Source: Chloroflexota bacterium (GTDB lineage Bacteria; Chloroflexota; Anaerolineae; Anaerolineales; UBA4823). From it: a stretch of 5,099 nucleotides of DNA. Both the position numbers and the translations under genes were made by a program. Every line of letters begins with the position of its first letter. Positions within the stretch are counted from its first letter, which is position 1. The notes under the pieces were generated by a model, which saw only the letters and a list, made by a program, of their open reading frames with translations, searched no databases and was not told the origin of the DNA. Of the stretch, positions 1 through 5,099 are shown piece by piece. The stretch covers positions 1-5,099 of the forward strand of contig DAOVXM010000238.1 in assembly GCA_030636125.1 (NCBI GenBank), in the 5' to 3' direction.

Positions 1-62
1 AGATTTTATCAACCCTATCCAACTACCTTAACTTCAGTTTCCCAGTAGATGATTTATCTCCC

Positions 63-1070
63 ATGTCTACACAAGAAAATATTACGTATAAACAAGTATT
101 GGATGCTTTGCTGGATCTAGACACACCCTTCGACCCCAGTTATCTTTATCGCCTGTCAGATTTAGGCGCTGAAGACTTAGAGAAATTACATAAAACCTGG
201 CCAAATGTGCCTGCCTGGCGACGGAAAGCGATAATGGAGGATATCGAAGAACTGGGGGAAACGAACTACACACTTTCATTTGAAGCCATAACCCGGTATT
301 GCTTAAAAGACCATGAACCTGGAGTTCGTGCATTTGCCATTCGTACCCTGTGCGAATATGATTTACCAGATTTGGTGCCAACCTTACTCGAAATGGTCGA
401 AGATGACGAAAACCCTGATGTGCGCGCCGTGGCTGCCTCCGCATTGGGAAAATATGTTTATCTTGGGGAGATTGAAGAACTTCCTCAGAAATCCTTGAGA
501 TCTATTGAGGAAAAACTAATAACGGTGATAAGCGGATCAGATACTATGCTTGTGCGCCGCCGTGCTATTGAATCGTTAGGATATTCAAGTTTAAAAGAAG
601 TATCGCCAATTATTAAAAATGCATACTTCTCAGGGAAGGTCGACATGATTGTAAGTGCCCTATTTGCAATGGGTCGCTCTGCAAACCCTGCTTGGCGGGA
701 ACTGGTCGTCGAAATGCTTGAAAGTGATAACCCACAGATTCGGGCTGAGGCCGCTCGGGCTGCAGGAGACCTTGAAATACGGATAGCTGCCCCCCAGTTG
801 ATGGCACTCCTGGATGACAGAGACGATGATGTACGCATGGTTTCTATTTGGTCGCTGTCGCAAATTGGTGGCGAAGGTATACAGGATGCATTTGAGGCTT
901 TATACGAAGAAACAAACGACGAAGAGGAATCCCGGTTAATTGAGTCGGCGCTTGATAATTTAGCGTTTACCAATGATTTGCAATTGTTCACAACGTTGGA
1001 TATCGCTGAGGATGATTTAGACAATGATTTCATCGACTTTTCTGAGGAAAATGAGGATTTATTGAATTGA
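63..1070 (+). CDS. HEAT-repeat protein with acidic C-terminal tail
   Basis: A 335-residue soluble protein with no signal peptide or membrane segment. From about residue 86 to 285 it is a run of roughly six HEAT-like helical repeats. Each begins with a pattern such as PGVRAFAIRTL (87-97), PDVRAVAASALG (118-129), MLVRRRAIESLG (162-173), PQIRAEAARAAG (224-235) or DDVRMVSIWSLSQIG (255-269), followed by a second helix with paired leucines. Residues 1-80 form a different helical region with the motif YLYRLSDLGAEDLEKL. The final 23 residues are very acidic (11 Asp/Glu, no basic residues). HEAT repeats are protein-binding scaffolds; no catalytic motif is seen and the partner is unknown. I recall similar proteins in Anaerolineae, but the function is undefined. 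The ATG at 63 lacks a clear Shine-Dalgarno site and the frame is open back to base 3, so an upstream start outside the window cannot be excluded. It overlaps the next gene by 4 bases. Confidence 0.88.
   Translation: MSTQENITYKQVLDALLDLDTPFDPSYLYRLSDLGAEDLEKLHKTWPNVPAWRRKAIMEDIEELGETNYTLSFEAITRYCLKDHEPGVRAFAIRTLCEYDLPDLVPTLLEMVEDDENPDVRAVAASALGKYVYLGEIEELPQKSLRSIEEKLITVISGSDTMLVRRRAIESLGYSSLKEVSPIIKNAYFSGKVDMIVSALFAMGRSANPAWRELVVEMLESDNPQIRAEAARAAGDLEIRIAAPQLMALLDDRDDDVRMVSIWSLSQIGGEGIQDAFEALYEETNDEEESRLIESALDNLAFTNDLQLFTTLDIAEDDLDNDFIDFSEENEDLLN
1054..1057 (+). promoter_or_regulatory. Ribosome binding site supporting the TTG start at 1067
   Basis: AGGA lies 9 bases before the TTG at 1067, inside the end of the HEAT-repeat gene. 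An in-frame TGA at 1052-1054 rules out any start further upstream, and the next in-frame ATG (1262-1264) would remove the first two membrane helices. TTG is therefore the best start. The TTG overlaps the preceding TGA stop (1068-1070), an arrangement typical of translational coupling. Confidence 0.55.
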
Positions 1071-1978
1071 ATAGCCTGCTCATCCTGTTTGCCAATAATA
1101 TTCTGCCCATCTTTCTGGCAGCGGGAGCAGGTTATTTAGTAGCAAAATATCTTGGCGTCAAGCCCCACTCTATCTCGCGCATCGCATTTTATATTTTCAG
1201 CCCATCATTAATTTTTCGCTTACTTACGACCAGTCAACTGAATAACAACGATATTTACCATATGGTTGGTTTCGCCGCGGCCAGCATGTTGGTGGTGGGA
1301 TTTATCACATGGGTGATTGGGCGTATTTTGCGTATACAAAGACGTTTGCTAGTGGCTGTTGTGCTCACGGCGATGTTCGGCAACTCGGGAAATTACGGAC
1401 TCTCGTTAAATCTATTTGCTTTTGGTGAAGACGCCCTCGCATACGCCAGCTTATTCTTTGTAACCGCAGCGATCCTAACTTATACACTTGGTGTGTTCAT
1501 TGCGTCTTTAGGCTCCTCAAGTGTAAAAAAATCCCTACAAGGATTACTGAAAGTACCCGTTATATACGCTGTCGGATTAGCTTTCCTCTTTAATGCAATG
1601 AATTGGACACTCCCTCTAGCCATGGATCGAACAGTCAACCTGCTGGCGGACGCTGCCATACCTGTGCTTATAGTGTTAATGGGTATCCAACTGCGCCATA
1701 CACGCTGGAATGGACAGGCTAAAGCATTGGGTTTGAGTAATAGCATGCGCCTGATCGGTGGTCCAATTCTTGCACTGGGGTTAAGCGTGGTCTTTGGACT
1801 GACAGGCGCTGCCCGACAAGCCGGAGTTACTGAAGCTGCGGTGCCAACCGCTATTATGATGACCGTGCTAGCAACAGAATACAATATTAAGCCATCGTTT
1901 GTGACCACTGCGGTATTCACCAGCACTTTACTCAGCCCCTTGACCATGACACCATTGCTCGCGTATCTGGGAGCATAA
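1067..1978 (+). CDS. AEC-family transporter (auxin efflux carrier-like permease)
   Basis: A 303-residue, very hydrophobic protein with about ten predicted membrane helices, near 4-26, 36-54, 64-86, 92-112, 124-147, 160-176, 190-207, 226-246, 255-272 and 277-301. It fits the AEC family (Mem_trans), whose bacterial members move organic acids such as malate or malonate, or related anions, across the inner membrane. Family-like signatures are FGNSGNYGLSL (104-114), where the chain breaks in helix 4, and EAAVPTAIMM (256-265) in the second half; the two halves resemble the inverted repeat of this fold. Length is normal for the family (about 300). The substrate cannot be told from sequence. It starts at TTG, overlaps the HEAT-repeat gene by 4 bases, and ends one base before the protease start, so it is almost certainly in the same transcript. 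The family call is firm; substrate and any link to its neighbours are open. Confidence 0.9.
   Translation: MNSLLILFANNILPIFLAAGAGYLVAKYLGVKPHSISRIAFYIFSPSLIFRLLTTSQLNNNDIYHMVGFAAASMLVVGFITWVIGRILRIQRRLLVAVVLTAMFGNSGNYGLSLNLFAFGEDALAYASLFFVTAAILTYTLGVFIASLGSSSVKKSLQGLLKVPVIYAVGLAFLFNAMNWTLPLAMDRTVNLLADAAIPVLIVLMGIQLRHTRWNGQAKALGLSNSMRLIGGPILALGLSVVFGLTGAARQAGVTEAAVPTAIMMTVLATEYNIKPSFVTTAVFTSTLLSPLTMTPLLAYLGA
1969..1973 (+). promoter_or_regulatory. Ribosome binding site for the metalloprotease start at 1980
   Basis: GGGAG sits 6 bases before the ATG at 1980, within the last codons of the transporter gene. This spacing and the signal peptide that follows mark 1980 as the original start of the protease gene. 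By contrast, the GTG at 2190 has GAGG only 2 bases upstream, too close to work well. Confidence 0.6.
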
Positions 1979-1979
1979 A

Positions 1980-2060
1980 ATGCGCTTCAGAAAATTTGCT
2001 TTCATATCAATTTTACTCGTCGCGCTCCTAGCAATTGTAAGTTGGGATACAGATGCGTAG
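1980..2060 (+). pseudogene. Detached N-terminal signal peptide of the metalloprotease, ended by in-frame TAG
   Basis: From the ATG at 1980, 26 codons encode a classic secretion signal: a basic start (R2, R4, K5), a hydrophobic core from about residue 6 to 21, then a polar stretch ending D-T-D-A. The 27th codon is TAG (2058-2060). The same frame then continues without another stop to 3215, beginning A-A-A-Q-G-E. No insertion or deletion is needed to join the two parts. If the TAG were CAG (one C-to-T change), the junction would read A-Q-A followed by A-A-Q, a good signal peptidase I site. This piece is therefore best read as the first exon-like part of the protease gene, broken by a nonsense change, a base error, or suppressed readthrough. 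A free 26-residue hydrophobic peptide is a less likely alternative. Confidence 0.7.
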
Positions 2061-2189
2061 GCTGCAGCCCAAGGGGAGCAATTCGAGACAAGTAATGAAT
2101 ACAGTTTTGGTGAATATATTCATTTCCGGGCATACTTCACCGAGGAACAACCGATTAATAGCGTTGACCTTTTCATACAGATTGAGGGT

Positions 2190-3215
2190 GTGGGTGATAC
2201 AAGAGCTGAAACAGCAGATGTAAGTAACCAATTTGAGATTTCCTATGATCTTGACCTCACCCGTCAACCTATCCGGGCCTTTTCAGAGATAATCTACTGG
2301 TATGAAATCACACTTCTGAATGGAGAAGTGTTCAAGAGCTCAGAGTTCAAATTTTCGTATGAAGACAATCGTTTTGATTGGAAAACAAGGGAATCAAACT
2401 CATTCAGCGTACATTGGTATGAAGGGGATAACGCCTTCGCACAGAATTTGCTTGATGTAGCCGAGTTAGGGTTAGAGAAGATTCAAGGGCTTCTACCCCT
2501 AACCTTAGAAGATCAAATTGATATCTATGCATATGCCAACGCCGCAGAGATGCGGGAGACATTACAAGCTTCTGGAAATAATTGGGTAGGCGCTCACACA
2601 GACCCAGACCTTGGGGTTATGGTTGTATCGCTTCCCGCGGTTCCCGAACAACGCCTTGAAATGGAACGCCAGATACCACATGAATTAATGCATATTTTGC
2701 TGTTCCAACATCTTGGTACTGGCTATTCTAACTTGCCAACCTGGTTGAATGAAGGCTTAGCTTCAGTTGCTGAACTTTACCCAAACCCTGATTATATAAT
2801 TCTATTACAAGGCGCACAGGAAAACCAGGCATTATTATCGATCTCTTCCTTGTGCAATCCCTTTCCCAGAGACGCGTCAAGTGCATATCTAGCTTATGCC
2901 GAGTCTACCTCTTTCACTCGCTTCTTGTACCAAAAATTTGGCACATCTGGATTAGAGCAATTAATATCCGCTTATTCTGATGGGGTCAACTGTGAAAGAG
3001 GCGTTCAGACAGCTCTTGGAAGCTCTTTGTCCCAATTAGAGAAAGAGTGGCGGCAAGAAGTCTTTCAAGAGAACATAGTCTATACTGCATTTAGCAATTT
3101 ACTCCCCTGGCTGGTTCTTTTAATTGTTATACTAGGAGTTCCACTGTTATTGATCCTAAAGGGATTACGAAGTAATACAGACAGCCAGTTAGTCGATACA
3201 CACCCGAGGCAATAG
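2190..3215 (+). CDS. Peptidase MA-like zinc metalloprotease, membrane-anchored, lacking its signal peptide
   Basis: This is the open part of a gene that really begins at 1980. Counting from the GTG at 2190 (341 residues), the zinc protease motif HELMH is at 164-168, with the likely third zinc ligand E188 in WLNEGLA, 20 residues after the second histidine. This is the gluzincin arrangement of the peptidase MA-like family. Residues 1-75 are strand-rich and may be an Ig-like domain. Residues 303-325 form one strong C-terminal membrane helix followed by KGLR, so the intact protein would be an exported, membrane-anchored protease facing outward. There is no in-frame ATG between the TAG at 2058 and the catalytic domain. 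GTG 2190 is only the first conventional start and would leave out part of the strand-rich domain. The substrate is unknown. Catalytic residues and frame are intact, so any inactivation would be recent. It follows the AEC gene by one base at its original start. Confidence 0.8.
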   Translation: MGDTRAETADVSNQFEISYDLDLTRQPIRAFSEIIYWYEITLLNGEVFKSSEFKFSYEDNRFDWKTRESNSFSVHWYEGDNAFAQNLLDVAELGLEKIQGLLPLTLEDQIDIYAYANAAEMRETLQASGNNWVGAHTDPDLGVMVVSLPAVPEQRLEMERQIPHELMHILLFQHLGTGYSNLPTWLNEGLASVAELYPNPDYIILLQGAQENQALLSISSLCNPFPRDASSAYLAYAESTSFTRFLYQKFGTSGLEQLISAYSDGVNCERGVQTALGSSLSQLEKEWRQEVFQENIVYTAFSNLLPWLVLLIVILGVPLLLILKGLRSNTDSQLVDTHPRQ

Positions 3216-3252
3216 TAACTGGCATTATCCATCCTCTGTATCAAATGATTTT

Positions 3253-3258
3253 GGAGGG
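3253..3258 (+). promoter_or_regulatory. Ribosome binding site fixing the acyP start at 3263
   Basis: GGAGGG lies 4 bases before the ATG at 3263 (5 bases counting only GGAGG). The longer in-frame ATG at 3245 would add six residues and place this strong site inside the coding region, so 3263 is preferred. Confidence 0.75.
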
Positions 3259-3262
3259 AGTT

Positions 3263-3559
3263 ATGTCAGAACCAGAAATATCTTGTTTCCACGCGATAGT
3301 AAATGGACATGTTCAAGGGGTTGGATTTCGCTACTTCGTGCAGGATAACGCTCGTTCATTGGAACTAAAAGGATGGGTACGCAATCGATGGAATGGTAAC
3401 GTAGAGGTTCTGGCTGAAGGAGAACGCCAAGCACTGGACAAATTGCTAGCCGCGATACGCCGCGGGCCGCGAACATCTCTGATTATGGGAGTTAAAATAG
3501 AATGGCAACCAACAACTGGGGAATTCAATGATTTTCGTATTCGTCGAACTACCATTTAG
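3263..3559 (+). CDS. acyP: Acylphosphatase
   Basis: A 98-residue protein of normal acylphosphatase length. The family hydrolyses the carboxyl-phosphate bond of acyl phosphates such as acetyl phosphate or 1,3-bisphosphoglycerate, in the cytoplasm. The N-terminal signature GHVQGVGFRYFV (15-26) carries the phosphate-binding loop and catalytic arginine R23. The second signature GWVRNRWNGNVEV (37-49) carries catalytic asparagine N41. These positions match the arginine and asparagine known from muscle acylphosphatase. The chain ends in a strand (NDFRIRR), as usual for the alpha-beta sandwich. The start is 3263 rather than 3245 because of the GGAGGG just before it. It lies 47 bases after the protease gene, in the same direction, with no terminator seen between them, so co-transcription is likely. 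Its end faces the end of radC across 24 bases. Confidence 0.95.
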   Translation: MSEPEISCFHAIVNGHVQGVGFRYFVQDNARSLELKGWVRNRWNGNVEVLAEGERQALDKLLAAIRRGPRTSLIMGVKIEWQPTTGEFNDFRIRRTTI

Positions 3560-3583
3560 GACAATAGTTCTCACAGGTAAACT

Positions 3584-4285
3584 TCACCCAAAACCGAGCC
3601 CCCGTTCTTTTAGCGAGACATGCCGCCCACTACCTATGATCAGGTGATCCAGAACCTCTACATCCAATAATTTACCAGCTTGAACAATAGCACGTGTAAC
3701 AGCGACATCATCAGGGCTTGGTGTTGGATCACCACTAGGATGATTATGCACTACAATAATAGCGGCCGCCGCACGTCGAATGGCATTCTTGAACAACTCA
3801 CCTACCCGCACTTGAGATGAATTTAAGGAACCACGGTAAACTGTATCGATTCTCAATACCCGATTACGTGTATCTAGCAACATCACCCACAATTCTTCTT
3901 GCTCCAGCGCGCTCATCTCGTACTTTACCAAATCAGCCGCTTCCGCTGGACTATGGATTGCCTTTCTATCTTCAGGGGATTCAAGGGTTAAACGATGCCC
4001 GAGTTCGAGAGCTGCCTTGATCTGTGCCGCTTTTGCTTGACCAATTCCATGCTGGTTACAGACTTCATCAAAATCTGCACGGTGTAACCCTGATATGCCA
4101 CCAAAAGTATTCAATAAACGTTGTCCTACCTGGACCGCATTCTCTCCAGAAACGCCCACTCGCAATAATATTCCTATTAACTCGGCAGTTGTCAAGGCTT
4201 GTGAGCCTAGACGGGCTAACCTTTCACGGGGACGTTCTGATTCTGCCAAGTCCGTGATGCGATACGAAGTATTATTCTCATTCAT
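3584..4285 (-). CDS. radC: RadC family JAB-domain protein
   Basis: A 233-residue protein, full length for RadC. Residues 8-100 form the N-terminal helical domain, with the RadC-like opening [18 protein letters not shown] (10-27) and a helix-hairpin-helix element at [18 protein letters not shown] (79-96). The C-terminal half is a JAB/MPN domain with an intact zinc site: E163 in [12 protein letters not shown], then H180 and H182 in [14 protein letters not shown] (180-193), with S190 and D193 completing the JAMM motif. The family was named for a DNA repair phenotype in E. coli that was later reassigned to another gene, and its biochemical role is unsettled, so the name should not be taken as proof of repair. 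ATG 4285 is chosen over the adjacent GTG at 4288 because GGAGG (4290-4294) lies 4 bases from the ATG but only 1 from the GTG. It is transcribed away from the zinc ribbon gene and converges on acyP. Confidence 0.95.
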   Translation of the reverse strand: MNENNTSYRITDLAESERPRERLARLGSQALTTAELIGILLRVGVSGENAVQVGQRLLNTFGGISGLHRADFDEVCNQHGIGQAKAAQIKAALELGHRLTLESPEDRKAIHSPAEAADLVKYEMSALEQEELWVMLLDTRNRVLRIDTVYRGSLNSSQVRVGELFKNAIRRAAAAIIVVHNHPSGDPTPSPDDVAVTRAIVQAGKLLDVEVLDHLIIGSGRHVSLKERGLGFG

Positions 4286-4289
4286 CACC

Positions 4290-4294
4290 CCTCC
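4290..4294 (-). promoter_or_regulatory. Ribosome binding site for radC
   Basis: On the minus strand GGAGG, followed by two more G, sits 4 bases upstream of the ATG at 4285. It decides between two adjacent in-frame starts (GTG 4288, ATG 4285) in favour of the ATG. Confidence 0.7.
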
Positions 4295-4345
4295 AATAGA
4301 TGATACCGTGATCTAAGTCCTACCAATACCCAATGTCTATAGTTG

Positions 4346-4374
4346 AATATACAATGGAATCAATAAGCTAGCAA
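4346..4374 (-). promoter_or_regulatory. Candidate promoter for radC
   Basis: Reading the minus strand, TTGCTA (4374-4369, 4 of 6 matches to the -35 consensus) is followed after 17 bases by TATATT (4351-4346, 5 of 6 matches to the -10 consensus). Transcription would begin near 4339, giving a leader of about 54 bases. The region is AT-rich, so chance matches are possible. Confidence 0.4.
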
Positions 4375-4401
4375 GGAAAAAAACTTTACAAACCCCAACC
4401 A

Positions 4402-4410
4402 TGCTATAAT
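4402..4410 (+). promoter_or_regulatory. Extended -10 promoter for the zinc ribbon gene
   Basis: TGCTATAAT is a perfect -10 hexamer (4405-4410) with the TG extension one base upstream. No good -35 box lies at 16-18 bases: TTTACA at 4385-4390 is too close, with a 14-base spacer. An A-rich run at 4377-4383 could act as an upstream element. Initiation near 4417 would give a leader of only about 14 bases, containing GGAG (4421-4424) 6 bases before the ATG at 4431. Confidence 0.6.
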
Positions 4411-4430
4411 CGCGAGCAACGGAGTTTGAA

Positions 4431-4964
4431 ATGACATTTGATCCATCATCTCTCGGAAATTTTATGCTGATACTGACGGCTTGGGGAGGCGCATTTCTCG
4501 CTGCCTTATGGCTTAGCCTGGTGATATGGACTTATCGTGACATTCGAAGAAGGGCGCGAGATCCGCTGGCACGTATTTTGGCTGTTCTTGTAGTGGCATT
4601 ACTATTCCTTCCCGGGATCGTTATCTACTTAATACTGCGCCCCCCACGCACGCTTGAACAAGAATACCAGCACACCCTGGAGGAAGAAGCCCTCCTACAA
4701 GCAATTGAGGATGCCAGTCTCTGCCCAGGATGTGGCCGGCGAACGAAGGACAACTGGCTCGTATGCCCCAACTGTCACACAAAACTCAAAAAAACATGCC
4801 ACCACTGTGGGAAACATATGGAACTACCTTGGAATCTGTGCCCATATTGTGGAACTCCTACACCGGGTATGCGTCGTGAAGGTCTGACCCTCGATGAAGC
4901 CTTACAACCAGTTCCCATTGAGACAGAAGAAGAATCTGAAGAAATAGAGACCCCAGAGGAGTAA
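4431..4964 (+). CDS. Membrane-anchored double zinc ribbon protein
   Basis: A 177-residue protein with three parts. Residues 8-34 and 46-70 are two membrane helices joined by a short basic loop (YRDIRRRARDPLAR, 35-48), which suggests the loop is cytoplasmic. This first part resembles the phospholipase D nuclease N-terminal-like membrane module. Residues 98-140 form two zinc ribbons: C98/C101 with C112/C115, and C123/C126 with C137/C140. All eight cysteines are present in CPGCG, CPNC, CHHCG and CPYCG knuckles, the double zinc ribbon pattern. The tail (164-177) has 9 glutamates in 14 residues. By the positive-inside rule, both termini would be outside if the loop is inside. However, the zinc ribbons argue for a cytoplasmic C-terminus, so topology is uncertain. 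Similar proteins occur in Anaerolineae as I recall, but no function is known to me. It has its own promoter and is transcribed away from radC. Confidence 0.85.
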   Translation: MTFDPSSLGNFMLILTAWGGAFLAALWLSLVIWTYRDIRRRARDPLARILAVLVVALLFLPGIVIYLILRPPRTLEQEYQHTLEEEALLQAIEDASLCPGCGRRTKDNWLVCPNCHTKLKKTCHHCGKHMELPWNLCPYCGTPTPGMRREGLTLDEALQPVPIETEEESEEIETPEE

Positions 4965-4985
4965 TTACAAAATTACCGCAATTAT

Positions 4986-5038
4986 GTGATTGGCGGGATA
5001 TATTTATAAATATAACTGATCACAAAACCGCCAATCAC
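4986..5038. repeat. Hairpin element 1: 53-base inverted repeat with 11-bp perfect arms
   Basis: GTGATTGGCGG (4986-4996) is the exact reverse complement of CCGCCAATCAC (5028-5038), separated by 31 bases. It begins 21 bases after the stop of the zinc ribbon gene. The interior includes a perfect 16-bp AT palindrome. No T-run follows on the plus strand, so it is not a standard intrinsic terminator, although it could block 3' exonucleases or aid termination. Its length and arm positions match element 2 exactly. Confidence 0.85.
4999..5014. repeat. 16-bp perfect AT palindrome inside hairpin element 1
   Basis: TATATTTATAAATATA reads the same on both strands. It starts two bases after the left arm of hairpin element 1. 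It could extrude as an inner hairpin or be a dyad protein site. AT-only palindromes arise easily by chance, so its meaning is uncertain. Confidence 0.6.
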
Positions 5039-5041
5039 TCG

Positions 5042-5094
5042 GCAATCGGCGGATGAAGACTTCAGGTGGTTTCAAATTATTTTCCGCCGATTGC
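5042..5094. repeat. Hairpin element 2: 53-base inverted repeat with 12-bp perfect arms
   Basis: GCAATCGGCGGA (5042-5053) is the exact reverse complement of TCCGCCGATTGC (5083-5094), separated by 29 bases. It lies 3 bases after element 1 and has the same total length, giving a 56-base period for both left and right arms. The interior differs completely from that of element 1 but also starts with a short dyad, TGAAGACTTCA (5054-5064). The window ends 5 bases later, so more copies could follow. Confidence 0.85.
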
Positions 5095-5099
5095 ATAAC

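Noticed and set aside
485..1033. Long minus-strand open frame (182 codons) opposite the HEAT-repeat gene.
   Set aside because: It lies wholly antisense to a convincing repeat protein, is rich in Ser, Ile and Arg as expected from reversed codons, shows no recognisable domain and has no ribosome site seen.
1480..1947. Minus-strand open frame (155 codons) opposite the AEC transporter.
   Set aside because: It is the antisense shadow of a clear membrane transporter, with no family features.
2058..2060. Pyrrolysine or genome-wide amber reassignment as the explanation for the in-frame TAG.
   Set aside because: TAG is the normal terminator of the protease gene (3213-3215) and of acyP (3557-3559). 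The site is a signal-peptide junction where a special residue would have no obvious role, and no downstream recoding element is evident.
2028..2267. Minus-strand open frame (79 codons) across the amber codon region, considered as a replacement for the broken protease N-terminus.
   Set aside because: The plus-strand frame on both sides of the TAG encodes a coherent signal peptide and mature domain, whereas this frame has no recognisable features.
2470..2504. Imperfect hairpin inside the protease gene: GGTTAGAGAAG (2470-2480) against CTTCT (2490-2494) and CTAACC (2499-2504).
   Set aside because: There is a 4-base bulge on one side and no T-run. It lies in codons for a well-formed helix (about LEKIQGLLPLTLE) that the protein family seems to constrain, so it is probably chance.
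3584..4285. RadC as a marker of a mobile or defence island.
   Set aside because: Some RadC homologues sit on mobile elements, but this one is full length, lies among housekeeping-type genes and has no integrase, phage or plasmid genes nearby.
4986..5094. CRISPR array or a miniature transposon for the twin inverted repeats.
   Set aside because: Only two units are seen, the repeated parts are short diverged arms rather than identical direct repeats, there is no cas gene, and no target-site duplication is visible. Each unit is also very short for a transposable element.

Overview
The window reads as a chromosomal segment of a Chloroflexota bacterium, most likely class Anaerolineae. This rests on recognising the protein families and their combination: a HEAT-repeat protein with an acidic tail, an AEC-family permease, a secreted peptidase MA-like protein, acylphosphatase, RadC, and a membrane-anchored double zinc ribbon protein. 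No rRNA or other marker gene is present to prove it. Base composition is moderate and similar across the genes. Stops TGA, TAA and TAG are all used at normal gene ends, so the standard bacterial code applies.

Positions 63-3559 hold a tightly packed plus-strand cluster. The HEAT-repeat protein overlaps the AEC transporter by 4 bases, with a TTG start. The transporter stops one base before the ATG of a secreted metalloprotease gene. After a 47-base gap comes acylphosphatase (acyP) with a strong Shine-Dalgarno site. The metalloprotease gene is the most unusual of these: its start and signal peptide at 1980 are cut from the HExxH catalytic domain by an in-frame TAG at 2058-2060, and the frame then stays open to 3215.

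The minus-strand radC (3584-4285) converges on acyP across only 24 bases. A 145-base divergent region (4286-4430) separates radC from a plus-strand gene for a two-helix, double zinc ribbon membrane protein (4431-4964). Promoter-like elements face both ways here, the best being an extended -10 box for the zinc ribbon gene.

The last 135 bases (4965-5099) are non-coding and hold a striking structure. Two tandem inverted-repeat elements, each exactly 53 bases and 3 bases apart, have perfect 11-12 bp stems. Their loops are unrelated, and three stem positions differ between the two by compensatory base-pair changes.

No complete novel multi-gene system is visible. The genes do not form an obvious single pathway. 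The candidates for a second look are the amber-interrupted secreted protease and the twin hairpin array.
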